Source of the DNA: Astragalus membranaceus
Lineage: Eukaryota; Streptophyta; Magnoliopsida; Fabales; Fabaceae
NCBI GenBank assembly: GCA_039519185.1
Contig: CM076847.1
Location: 76,223,747-76,287,746, forward strand
Reading direction: 5' to 3'
Length of the DNA: 64,000 bases
The notes beneath the pieces are model-generated. The model saw only the letters and a list, made by a program, of their open reading frames with translations, was not told the DNA's origin and made no database searches. The position numbers and the translations under genes are program-made. Of the stretch, positions 54,095 to 64,000 are shown one piece after another. Positions within the stretch are counted from its first letter, which is position 1; each line of letters opens with the position of its first letter.

Positions 54095-55507
54095 TGTTGC
54101 CAAGTGGCTTCAGTCTCAAGAGGGGGGTGAATTGAGATTTAAAGACTTTTGAAAACGTTTTCCCCTTTTCAATGACTTAGATCAATTTTCGCGCAGGTTA
54201 AGTGGAAGCGAAGGAATTAGAAGATAAAGCAATAAAGCGGTAAAACAGTAAAGCAGGAAAGCAGTAAAGCACGCAGAGATTTATCCTGGTTTGGTCACCT
54301 CCTAGTGTCCTACGTCCAGTCCTCACACCCTTGTGAGATTTTCTACTAACCAAACAACAAGGCTTACAGGTGCCTCGGAAAACCTTTACAGACTCAGGCA
54401 CTCTCCTACAGGATACCCCACCTATAGAGAGCCCTCAAATCTAACAACACAACAACAAGAGATACCCCACCCTTGTTACAAACAACTGCCCTAGAAAGAT
54501 ACCCCACTTCCTAGTACATGCAACTACCCCTAGAGAGATACCCCACTCTCTAGTACAAATCACAATAACAAAATAACAATAAAATAAATACAGAAATACC
54601 TCTAACGAAGGCAGATATTACAGCTTGAAAAACGCAACCCCAACTAACTCTTAGCGAAAGATCAGCTCTGACGGACCAGCGGTGCGAGAAGAGCAAAGAA
54701 TAAAATGTAAAGAGTTTTTCTCAAAATGTGCTCTGATTCGTAATAGTGGGTTGGTGAGAAATGGAGGCTATGTGGCCTCTATTTATAGGCTATGAGAAAA
54801 TCAAGTTTACGTTGAAAATAATGTAGGAATCGATTCTTTGTTGAAAACATTGGATCTAGGAATCGATTCTTCTTTCAATTGAAAATCGATTTTGACTTGC
54901 TTTGAAAAGAGGTGGCAATCGATTCTTGAGATCTAGGAGGGCTGGGAATCGATTCTATACTCATTGAAATCTTGTATAAATCGATTCTTGGCTTGCCTGA
55001 GACATGTGGGAATCGATTTCTAGTTTAGTACAAAAAGGTGTGAATCGATTCTTCCTTAAAAATTGTTTAGCTTAGGAATCGATTCTCTAATGAAATCACA
55101 TGAAGTGAAATTCGATTCTATGCTTTATGATTGGCCTGAAAATCGATTTTGATGTATTTATATGCAAGGTGCAAATCGATTTTTATGTTTCAAAAATGCT
55201 TTTTATGTTTTACGTAAGTATGCATGCATTTTAAAAAACTTTGTGTGAGTGTGTGAGACTTCGAGAGACAAGCTGACCTTCGAAAGAGTTTACACTTTTT
55301 CCTAAGACACACCCAAACCCTAAGGACTACCTTTATATTTAAGGACTACCCTTAAACTTGAATCTTCAATTCTTGAGCTTGATTGTCTTGGATTGTGACT
55401 TTGATGTTTTGTCACTTTCATTAACTTTGGCCATCAACTTTGGCTTTGCCTTTGTCATCATCAAAACCTGACCTGCAGTATAAGTCCTGCAATACAAGAT
55501 ATCTACA
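54095..55507. mobile_element. solo-LTR-like insertion, 1.4 kb
   Basis: TGTTGCC...TCTACA ends and a 5-bp target duplication AAACC (54090-54094 and 55508-55512). The neighbouring Ogre LTR sequence continues on both sides. 1413 bp without a coding frame. It contains TTTATCCTGG..CACCTCCTAGTG..CTACGTCCAGTCCTC and repeated GAATCGATTCT motifs (54820-55185). The AAGTGGCTTCAGTCTCAAG start followed by GGGGGGTGAATTGAG recalls LTRs of Ty1/copia SIRE/Maximus elements, but that lineage call is tentative. Confidence 0.8.
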
Positions 55508-55629
55508 AAACCAAGTTTTGTTGTTATCAAAGTAAGAAATAAGTACAGACATGAACCTCGAGTTTAACCGGCGACATGTGTGAATGCGGCGTGATGAAAT
55601 GGTTGAATCGATACTAATAACTAAAGAAG

Positions 55630-56192
55630 AGTGAAATGCCACGGCAGGACCAGTGGCATGAGAGAAAGAAGAGATGCAATGCCAGAGCAGGATCGATAGC
55701 ATGCAGATAGAGGGAAATGCCAGGACGAGACCATTAGCATGAAAATAAAACAGTGCCAGAGCCGAATCGGTAGCACAAAATTTTTTTAAAAAAAACAATG
55801 CCAGGGATGAACCGGTAGCTTGAAAGTAAAAACAATGTCAGAGCCGAATCGGTAGCACGGAATTTAGAAACAAATGCCAGGGCTGAACCGATAGCATGAC
55901 AATGCCAGAGTGAGACCGATAGCAGGAAAATTAAAGACAATGCCAGGGCGAGACTGATAGCACAAAATTAATGACAATGCCAGGGCGAGGCTGATAGCCT
56001 GAAAAATTAAAACGCGATGCCAGGGCGTAACCGAAAGCACGCAGTGCCAGGGCGTAACCGATAGCACAAAATTTTAAAAATGCGATGCCAGGGCGGAACC
56101 AATAGCATGCAGTGCTAGGGTGTAACCGATAGCACAAAACTTAAAATGTGATGCCAGGGCGGAATTGATAGCATGCAGTGCCAAGGCGTAAC
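55630..56192. repeat. minisatellite of the Ogre LTR (right copy, part 1)
   Basis: Diverged to regular units with TGCCAGGGCG.AACCGATAGCA; interrupted at 56193 by the next insertion and resuming at 59689. Confidence 0.9.
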
Positions 56193-59100
56193 TGTTGCAC
56201 CCCGAAAAATCCGGTAGGGATTTCTCGATGTACAACGTGAAAGATAAATGAAGCCGCCATCAAGATTTTAGTTTTTAGACGAAAACATTGAAAAAACGTC
56301 TTTTTATACAAGGCGGGTGGTCTTTTCGAAATCAGGAGATGTAGGTTCGGGGGTCGGTTAGATACGGGGAAGGTATAAGCACCCCGCATCTCCTTTCTAC
56401 CGAAAGGGAACCATTAATTTGATGTGTGGTTTCGACAAAGTTTGATTTGAAACGATGTTCTATTTCTTTTCGTTTTTCTTTTTTATTTGAGAAAAGCGTT
56501 TGGAAAGAAGACGGGGAAAAGAAATATTTTTTTGGTATTTTTTTTGAAAAGGGTGCTTGGCGGGACGTGGCCCGCTCCTACGTATCCTCAGATGCAATGA
56601 GGAAATCAAAGCTACGTAGTTCTCCTGGGTCGAGAAACTTTGGGTGTGTTGGTGTCTTTTATTGCAGGGGTTCTCGGGTCTGAACTGTACAGTCCACTAA
56701 CCCTAAAACATAGACATCCCCGCCCGTACAGGCGATGTGCCCCCTACTTATCGAAAAGTGATTTGAGTTACTTGAAAAAAAAAAAGATTTGCTGTGAGAT
56801 TGGTAGTTTTTGTTCGAGCAAGTATCTTAGGCTCGCACGAGCTGTACAACTCGCTAATCCTAGGACTCTAACCAATGTCGAACGTATATCCGAATCGGTT
56901 CCTCACTCATTTTTGAAAAGGGTTGAAGTTGTTAATTATCGGTTTTAATTCTCATAAGCATCCCAAGATGTTTGAGTTGTACAACTCCGATCTTAGGACG
57001 CTAGACAACATCGGCCGTACGTCCGACTTGCCTCCTTATGAGTTTTCAAAAGGTTGATTATTGATCTAAAAAGAAATTGATTAATTTGTGAAGACAATTA
57101 GCGAAGGATTGGATTTTGGAATATCATTTGAAAAAGGATTGATTAGAGGGGAGAGGAAGAGAATTCGAGGGTGGCTTTGGCCACAAAAGAAAAGAAAGTA
57201 GAATCTTCAATCAACTTTCAAGTCAAAACCAAAATGCAATACTTACCAATTTGCAAGCGAAATAATCAATAATGGGAACACAAGCATAAGCATTTCCATT
57301 TACAACAATTGTACACAAGAATGACATTGAGTCATCAACAATTAATGGCATGAATATATGAGATCAAAAACAACCAAATAAGTTGCCAAGAAAGGCACTT
57401 AAGGAAACATTGCAAAAGCTTGGTTCGGATTTTAGGCATTAGGCACAAGTTAAAAGTATTTGGTAATCCTTGACACTTGTTAACAATGCTCAATGCATAA
57501 GTGTCTAGTCACTTTACCAAATTAACATTAAAGCATAGGTAAAAGTTGAATCACTTTCAAGTGATCCTCAACATTTTAAAATGGTACTAGAAAACACATG
57601 TTGATTCATCTCACCAATCATCAACCAATTGAACAAATTAATAACCCAAAACATCACATTTACAAGCCCCAAAAATCAGCATTCTCAATTCGACATAAGC
57701 ATAAACTTGCATTTATTCATTGAAAATTAAAAGCAAGTTGAGTCCCTTGTAGTAATCCTCATCACTTAGGGTTGAATCACACCTAGCAATCCCCTCACTT
57801 AAATCATAGTGCTCTAAGCACAAGTGAGGATCAAGTTGCTAGATCATCAACATAACAAACACTTGCAAGTAAAAATGGTGAAAATAGACATTTAACAACA
57901 AAACCAAATGCTAATAATAAGTATTAAACATCAAACATATATAAGGCTTAAAACATCATTTACTTTCACTAAATGCAAGGAACAAGATGAAAATCACAAA
58001 AACACAATTTATTCAAGGGTGAGATGCCAACTCTCACCCCAACAACAACAACAACTACATTTTAAAGATGAAGATGCAAAAATGTGATGAAAAGAAAAAT
58101 GGGTTTTAATGCAAAAATGTGAGAGATGATGCAAGAGTTTTAGGGATTTACCTTGGATCCAAGCTAATAGAAGTAGGAAATGAAGAACAAGTAACCAAAT
58201 CAACTAGAGTCTTCAAGAAATGGTCCAAGAACCCCACGCAAATTCCCAAATACCCAAGTGCTTGATGAGGAGGATATGAAATGGATGGTGAAAGGAGGAA
58301 GATCTATGAAGGAGGAGTGGATTTGAGGTGATTTGGTGGTGTTTGGGTGATGGAAACAAAAAAAATGGAGGAGAGGAGAGTGGGGGAAGGCTACGCATAT
58401 GAGAGGGAAGGGATGAGAGGAGGAGAATTGTGTTGATTTCAAGTGAGAGAATGAATGAGCAAAAGTTGGGAAAGAGAGAATATGGAAGGTACTTATAGAG
58501 TGGGAGTGAGCTTTGGGGTAAAATGGTAATCAAACCAATTAAATCAATTAATATTCAGCTGAATATTAATAAATAAAATTAATTTGAACTTGGTCACCAA
58601 GTTAGAGGGTATTTTAGTCATTGGCTTTGAGAGGTGCACTAGGATTAGACTTTAAATTTGAATGGAGGGTGGAGATGCATCATCACGTGGATTGAGGGTG
58701 GAGAGAAAACACAAAATGGAGAGTATGGAGAGTGGGGGGCGAAAGTTAGAGGAAAGAAAAAGAAAAGAAAAAAAAAGAATTTCTTATTTTGGAAGAGATA
58801 TTTTATGTGAGGTAGGGTTAAGGGCATTTTAGGGAAGAGTTGTTACCAAAGAGGGAAGTTTGTGTTTTCTTAGGAATAGGTTAGTGTAAGTGGGTGAAGT
58901 AATTTACCAAAGAGGGCAATGATTACAAAATGGAGAGAGAGAGAGAGAGAGAGTATGCGAAATCATGGGGAGAGGAGGGAAGGAAAAAAAACTTGTTTTT
59001 GGTATTTTGTCTTATTGAGGACACTTCCTTATTTTAAGTTTGAATTTTGGTAATGGGAATAAAAGTGCACCTATTGGAAATGTGTCACATATTTTTTTTG

Positions 59101-59688
59101 GGCACCATAAAATATTCCTTCTAGTCACCCATGACAATAAAAATTGTCACTTAAAAATTGAGGAATATTTAATGGTCCTTTTTTTTATTTTTCTATGCAC
59201 TAAAAATGGAAAAATACATTTTTAATTATTTTTGACCAGGGTTTTCTTTAAAAAATTGTACAAAAATTATCCTTGATAGAATAAAAATGTACTTTTTGTG
59301 GATGTGCATTTTTTGTGAGAAAATCATCTTTTTGCGAAAAATGACCAAAATGCCCTTTCACCCTAAAAACCCTAGTTTTTGCCCAAAACACATTTTCACT
59401 TTAAAAATGACTTTTCCCCCTAGGAATGACCTTTAAGACCTTGGGATGCATGTTAAGTGGCTTGTTCTGAGAAAATATCCCTTATTCGCGAAATGACTAA
59501 AACACCCTTTTGCACTAAAAAACCCTAAATTGTCCAAAAGTACATTCCAACTCCAAAAATGATTTTAGAAACTTTGAAATGACTTCCATAACCCTAAATG
59601 CAATGCATGATGCTCTTTTCTCTTATTTATTTATTTTTTGGGGAAAATTAGGGTTTTGACCTAAGCCGGACAAAATTGGGGTATGACA
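56193..59688 (-). mobile_element. solo LTR of a second Tat-lineage element, 3.5 kb
   Basis: TGTTGCACCCC...GGGGTATGACA ends, with target duplication GTAAC (56188-56192 and 59689-59693), inserted inside the Ogre LTR minisatellite. 3496 bp, no coding frame. It carries the type A hairpin module (56563-56625: TCCTCA / TGAGGA, CTACGTA / TACGTAG) also found in the host Ogre LTR on the same strand, so it derives from a related Tat element in the same orientation. A minus-strand TATA motif (CTCTATAAG, 58492-58500) fits that orientation. A GA microsatellite lies at 58936-58954. Confidence 0.85.
56563..56625. ncRNA. predicted hairpin module, type A (solo LTR)
   Basis: TCCTCA-(7 nt)-TGAGGA with outer arms CTACGTA and TACGTAG, preceded by a GGCGGGACGTGGCCCGC hairpin. 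It is the same structure as in the Ogre LTR although surrounding DNA is diverged. Confidence 0.55.
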
Positions 59689-60250
59689 GTAACCGATAGC
59701 ACAAAACTTAAAAATGCGATGCCAGGACGGAACCGATAGCATGCAGTGCCAGGGCGTAACCGATAGCACAAACTTAGAAATGCGATGCCAGGGCGGAACC
59801 GATAGCATGCAGTGCCAGGGCATAACCGATAGCACAAAACTTAAAAATGCGATGCCAGGGCGGAACCGATAGCATGCAGTGCCAGGGCGTAACCGATAGC
59901 ACAAAAATGCGATGCCAGGGCGTAACCGATAGCATGCAGTGCCAGGGCGTAACCGATAGCACAAAACTTATAAATGCGATGCCAAGGCGTAACCGATAGC
60001 ATGCAGTGCCAGGGTGTAACCGATAGCATGCTGTGCCAGGGCGTAACCGATAGCACAAAACAAAAATGCGATGCCAGGGCGTAACCGATAGCATGCAATG
60101 CCAGGGCGTAACCGATAGCACAAAACAAAAAATGCGATGCCAAGGCGGAACCGATAGCATGCAGTGCCAGGGCGTAACCGATAGCACAAAACTAAAATGG
60201 CGGTACCAGGGCTGAACCGTAGGACAAAATCAAAATGACCAGGGCCAGGG
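59689..60250. repeat. minisatellite of the Ogre LTR (right copy, part 2)
   Basis: About nine units of GCGATGCCAGGGCGGAACC / GATAGCATGCAGTGCCAGG type. Long minus-strand frames here (59623-60336) translate the repeat in three frames and are not genes. Confidence 0.9.
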
Positions 60251-60979
60251 CTAAACCGTAGCATGGAAGGGAAATTAAATGCAACGCATGCCTTGCTATG
60301 AATGACTCTATTTTTTATTATTATTACTTTGCACAAAGAGACTTGAGAAGCACATGTTTCTTGTCATGAAGTGGAATGCATGGTTTGATATGGATTGTAT
60401 GCATGTTATGACATGAAATGTATGCATGCTATGACATGAAATGTAAGAGTTATGCATGCGCATAGAGATGGACATGTTCTAAAGGTTATATCTGCTGAGA
60501 ATATGTTTCCGTGCATGATTTATTTAAAACCAATCAAGCTCGTCCTCGATTGGAAACTTATCATTATCTTTGCCTTGCCAGATCTCTTTTCTTTTATGAT
60601 CCTCATCCTTCAAAGCATGACACATGCTCAAGTTTGACCCTTTCTCACAGATTGTCGTTAGCGCTCTAAATCATATCAATGATTTCGAGTTGACTATTTT
60701 TGAAGAATTACCTAATGAGTATGCATAGATTCACGGGCCTTAACAAGCTGGGCTTGTTTGTGTTTCTGGATTGTTTGTTTCGGGTCTTTTGAAGGTTTGA
60801 AAGCGAATGCTGTTTACAAAGTGAAAGAAAGGGGGAAGACGAAGAGAAACTGAGATGGTTGGGAAAAGGGATTAGGCCTGCCTCAAGGTTAATCTTTTTG
60901 AGCATTTCTATTTACTTGAGGCAACTTACTTGGTAGAAATTGGTGAGATGTTTTACACAAAAGGAATGACTACTTGGTG

Positions 60980-61470
60980 TAAGCAACCAAAGTTGGACTT
61001 ATGACGGGTTTCGCAAAAGATTTTCCCTTATGTAGCAAATGATATTCTCAAAGAGGAAATAACACTGATGTTAGAAAGTAGAGTTTGACTCACAAAGGGT
61101 TATTGCAAAAAATTTGCCCCAGTGTTGATAAAAAGCATTGCCCTAAGAAGAGACTACACAGGTGTGGCAAACATAGTTTGAATGGTGTAAGGTCTTGCAA
61201 CATTTTTTGCCTCAGTTTACTGAAAAGACGTTGCCCCGAGAGAAGATTACACTGGTGTAGCAATCAAAGTTGGACTCATAAAAGGGTCATACAAAACCTT
61301 TGCCCCAAAATTGGTGTACGGTATTGCTCCTGGGATGAGACTATACTAGCATAGCACGCAAAGTTTGACTCATGAACATCTTGTCAAATGCTTGCCCCAG
61401 TGTTGGTGAAAGGCATTGCCCTCAGAGAAAACTGAACTGGTATAGCAAGAACTGTTCAATTAATGAAGGG
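60980..61470. repeat. tandem repeat, about 93 bp x 5
   Basis: Units share AAAGTTTGACTCAT, TTTGCCCCAGTGTTG, GCATTGCCC and AGACTACACTGGTGTAGCAA, with 20-30% divergence. Only in the 5' LTR of the Ogre. Confidence 0.8.
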
Positions 61471-61894
61471 TTGAGCATAAATTTTGTTGGTTCAGAGTGG
61501 GACTTCTTGAGACTCCCCAGGTTACCTCAAACCACAAAAATTGCCCCAATGTGTCATTCTGTTAGACTCGAAAGGAAGATATTACGCTAGCGAATGAACA
61601 TGTCAAACATAAACTTCTCAAATGTAGCCTGATTCCCCTTTTGTGCCCTAATTTTTTCCTAGACTGCCCTTGCAGGTTTTCTTTGATTCAATTTTTTTAA
61701 GACCCTAATTTTTGCCTAGACCGCCCTTTCGGGCTTTCGATCTAGCGGGTCTCATTCTTTTTTTCACTTTCTTATTGTTCATTTTTTTAGGGCAAAAACT
61801 AGTTAAAATAAAATAAATGATTTATCTCAAAATTAACATTATGAAAATGAAAGCAATCATTCATCGATTAGAGTGGACTTTTAGAGGCTTGCAA

Positions 61895-62165
61895 CGTGGC
61901 TATGGGTTATAAGGTTAAGAAAAATGGGGTTAGAAGGCTCGAGAAATTATTTTATGGGTTATTGGTTAAGACAAAAAGGGTTAGAAGGCTCGAGAAATTA
62001 TTTTTTGGGGGTTATTGGTTAAGACAAAAAGGGTTAGAAGGCTCAAGAAATTATTTTATGGGTTATTGGTTAAGACAAAAAGGGTTAGAAGGCTCAAGAA
62101 CCTCTTACATGGGTTATGGGTTAAGGAAAAAAAGGATTTGGAGGCTCAAAATGATTTATGGGTTA
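61895..62165. repeat. tandem repeat, about 54 bp x 5
   Basis: Units of ATGGGTTATTGGTTAAGAC, AAAAAGGGTTAGAAGGCTC and GAGAAATTATTTT. The plus-strand frame over it (61896-62330) is a repeat artefact. Confidence 0.85.
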
Positions 62166-62704
62166 AAAGGATCAATGATTTTTAGTGCATTCCATTTCCT
62201 ATCCGAAACATCACATTTTTCTTGTCAAACCCATCCATTCTCCTTATTACATGATTTTGATTTTTTTCGCTTCTCTACTTTTTCAGTTTTTTTCCTCATT
62301 TTTCACTTCTTTCTAATTTGGCATTGCTGATTTCATCTTTCACCTCTTATTCATTTATGACTCTCATTCTCTTTCTTTTATGCCCTAATTTTTGCCAAGA
62401 CTGCCTATACAAGTTTTCAGTCTTGCGGGCTTCATTTTTCCTTTTATCTCATTGTACATTTGGAAATCTAAATGCACTAAATTTCACTGAGGGTCGGTCA
62501 TTGTCCAGGGTTTAATGAAAGGAATTGAATTACAGGCTCAAAGGGGACAGCGGGGGTTCGTTTTTGGGATAGAGAAAAATGGCCACTCTTCATTTCAAGT
62601 CATGATTCCACATTTTCAAAAATTTAATTTCGAAATAACATTCACTCCTTTACACATTCTTTGCTCTTTATTTCTTTTTCTTCTTTTTTGTCTCTTTTTT
62701 TTCT

Positions 62705-63028
62705 TGCTCCCATGTGATCGCAGCATGTTCAAAAGTTAATTACGATCACATGGAATTCGTGCAGCCACAGTACAGAATACACTATGTTTTCAATACATAC
62801 TATAAGGAGTTCCCACCATTGACATCTGAGTTGTCATGGCCTGATTTCAATGGCCCAGAACTGCAGCATGATACAAATAAAAGGAGAGATAAAAAGGGCC
62901 GTCCATAGTCTACCCGTATTCGTACAGAGATGGATCAAAGAGAAATGGGTAGTCGCACCAAGAGATGCAGTATTTGTAGAAATGAGGGTCACAACAAAAA
63001 TAACTGTCAAAACCGCAATCTAGACTAG
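62705..63028 (+). pseudogene. MULE transposase, C-terminal part
   Basis: Continues the protein left at 24036. It opens CSHVIAACSKVNYDHMEFV, the second half of the SWIM zinc finger (the CxC half is at 24030), then Y...Y.VFNTYYKEFPPL, LSWPDFNGPEL and a terminal zinc knuckle KRCSICRNEGHNKNNC (CX2CX4HX4C), ending at TAG 63026-63028. A premature TAG at 62906-62908 lies in GRP-stop-STRIRTEMD. About 7 residues (20 bp) that should link CRE to CSHV are absent at the Ogre junction. Confidence 0.85.
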
Positions 63029-64000
63029 TCAAAACCCTTCATTATTCCAATTTCTATCTGATTTTTGTAATGTGCTACTAATTAAATAAATACAGTTAGT
63101 TCCATATTTCTATATAGCGTATAATTTTTTTTCACCACACATTTTATAATTATTTTTAAATTAACATTATTAATTTTCTAAATTAATTAAATTAATTAAT
63201 ATAACTTTATTTAAATTAATATAAACAAAATAAAAAATAAAAAAACACAGTTCAGAAGTCCTCCTGGGGGTGCGACTTCTGAACATGAAAATAAAAAATT
63301 TTTGCAAAAATCCAGTCTAAAAGTAGTGCTTCCTGGGGTGACTTCTGGCCTAAAATTTGGAAGTATTCTAGTTTGATATATAATCTAAAAAGAGTGTTAT
63401 TTTGGTAATTTTTTTTTTGTCCACAGTAGTTTTTTTCCCACCTGGTGGTGGTGATGCTCACCACTCCGGTGTTTGCAATTAATTCCAAACCAGCCCAGGC
63501 AGATTAGTGAACCACCATACAAAAGCCACTCATAAATGAGCCACTTCAGTATAAGAAACACGACATGAGGCCAATCCCAGGCCAGTTTACCCCACCAATT
63601 TGGGCCAAAAGTGAGTAACTGAACCACCTCTCTAAAGCACCACATGATCAGAAGTAACGGCCGGCCGTCATGATGCGATAATCTAGATTTGTTTTTGCTT
63701 AAAAAAACATTTCTCTTGCTCCCTCTGCATTAAAAAGAATAATCTATATTTCTATAAAAATAGAATAATCTGTATCCTTAATGTATGAAAGTTGAAGTGT
63801 GTCTATACCATAATATAAAACGAACACCTTTTAGTAACTGTCATTTTTGGTGTGTCTTATCCTATAAATATTTTTGAAACATAATTTAAATAATAATAGT
63901 AACTTGTTTGTCTTTTAAAAATTATAGTTAAAAACAATTATACCAATAATATGCAATTTTCATCAATACTCAAATTTATTTTATTTTTATAAAAACAAAG
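63029..64000. other. downstream AT-rich DNA, no gene seen
   Basis: MULE 3' flank and AT-rich spacer. It holds a perfect inverted repeat (63250-63284) with a degenerate second copy near 63311-63352, and a Trp-rich minus-strand frame at 63397-63645 that I do not recognise and do not call. Near 63717 a CTCCCTC string followed by ATTAAAAAGAATAATC resembles a Stowaway MITE end, but the partner end was not found. Confidence 0.45.
63250..63284. repeat. perfect 11-bp inverted repeat (hairpin)
   Basis: GTTCAGAAGTC at 63250-63260 and GACTTCTGAAC at 63274-63284 with a 13-nt loop CTCCTGGGGGTGC. Confidence 0.8.

Larger units (their letters stand above)
24037..62702 (-). mobile_element. Ogre-type (Tat) Ty3/gypsy retrotransposon, degenerate
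   Basis: On the minus strand the order is LTR, primer site, an extra ORF1, gag-protease, a short intron, RT-RNase H with a second archaeal-type RNase H, integrase, polypurine tract, LTR. ORF1 upstream of gag, the intron before RT and two RNase H domains define Ogre elements. Removing the nested Athila (12,765 bp plus duplication) and two solo LTRs (1413 and 3496 bp) leaves about 21 kb, the usual Ogre size. The left end abuts the MULE after GGGAA (24032-24036). The right end is less sure: no matching GGGAA is present and about 20 bp of the MULE are missing, so a small deletion is likely. LTR starts differ at roughly 15% of positions by eye, so the insertion is old. Confidence 0.9.
51554..62702 (-). 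repeat. 5' LTR of the Ogre, with nested insertions
   Basis: About 6.2 kb after subtracting two inserted LTRs. Its start (51554-51780) matches 24037-24270 with many substitutions. It shows the same order of hairpin modules (51890-51950, 52150-52222), antisense TATA (52699), GGT-rich block (52850-53340) and minisatellite (55630-56192, 59689-60250). It then has tandem repeats (60980-61470, 61895-62165) without a clear match in the 3' LTR. The last 60 bp before the MULE are pyrimidine-rich and the exact end is unsure. Confidence 0.75.

Noticed and set aside
59623..60336. Overlapping minus-strand frames of 100-137 residues rich in ALHAIGYALASHF-type repeats
   Set aside because: All three frames translate the same GATAGC minisatellite; unit length keeps frames open. 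No start context or gene structure.
61896..62330. 144-residue plus-strand frame
   Set aside because: First half is the 54-bp tandem repeat (unit length divisible by three), second half is T-rich DNA.
63397..63645. Trp-rich 82-residue minus-strand frame
   Set aside because: No recognisable domain, promoter or homologous context; noted only in the regional entry.

Overview
The window is plant nuclear DNA. Evidence: LTR retrotransposons of the Tekay/Del, Athila and Ogre/Tat lineages, a plant MULE transposase with a spliceosomal intron, tRNA-derived SINE and LINE tails, TATA boxes and poly(A) signals. A dicot is favoured. The large Ogre copy with an extra ORF before gag and a short intron before the reverse transcriptase points to a legume (Ogre is abundant in Fabaceae), but no sequence here proves that. 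Only one ordinary-looking host gene is visible: a small secreted proline-rich repeat protein at 5298-5741. Almost everything after 6.1 kb is nested transposons.

Layout. 1-6100: AT-rich host DNA with two Helitron-like 3' ends around a broken RPA70-like gene, a SINE with a 15-bp target duplication, a 5'-truncated LINE with a 19-bp target duplication, and the small secreted-protein gene. 6100-7850: a possible TIR element and one CACTA-type terminus with GCGGCGGTT subterminal repeats. 7851-12381: a gag-only, Athila-like element (minus strand) that itself contains another LTR. 12661-22586: a complete, very young Tekay-type chromovirus (plus strand, TSD TATAG). 22592-24036 and 62705-63028: the two halves of one MULE transposase pseudogene, separated by 38.7 kb of later insertions. 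24037 to about 62702: an old, degenerate Ogre on the minus strand. Inside it lie a complete Athila with identical LTRs (30876-43640, TSD ATAGT), inserted in the Ogre RNase H region, and two solo-LTR-like insertions in the Ogre 5' LTR (54095-55507, TSD AAACC; 56193-59688, TSD GTAAC).

Order of events inferred from nesting: MULE-containing DNA, then Ogre (LTR starts roughly 15% diverged by eye), then solo LTRs, Tekay (about 7 substitutions between 2.66-kb LTRs) and Athila (no LTR difference seen). Tekay and Athila keep open gag-pol frames with all catalytic motifs seen and may be competent. Ogre has stops and frameshifts.

The most unusual observations are a 16-bp palindrome (consensus ARACGTTRYAACGTCT) scattered about 20 times through the LTR, leader, coding and 3' regions of the Athila, and a hairpin in Ogre/Tat LTRs whose stem changes by paired substitutions between copies.
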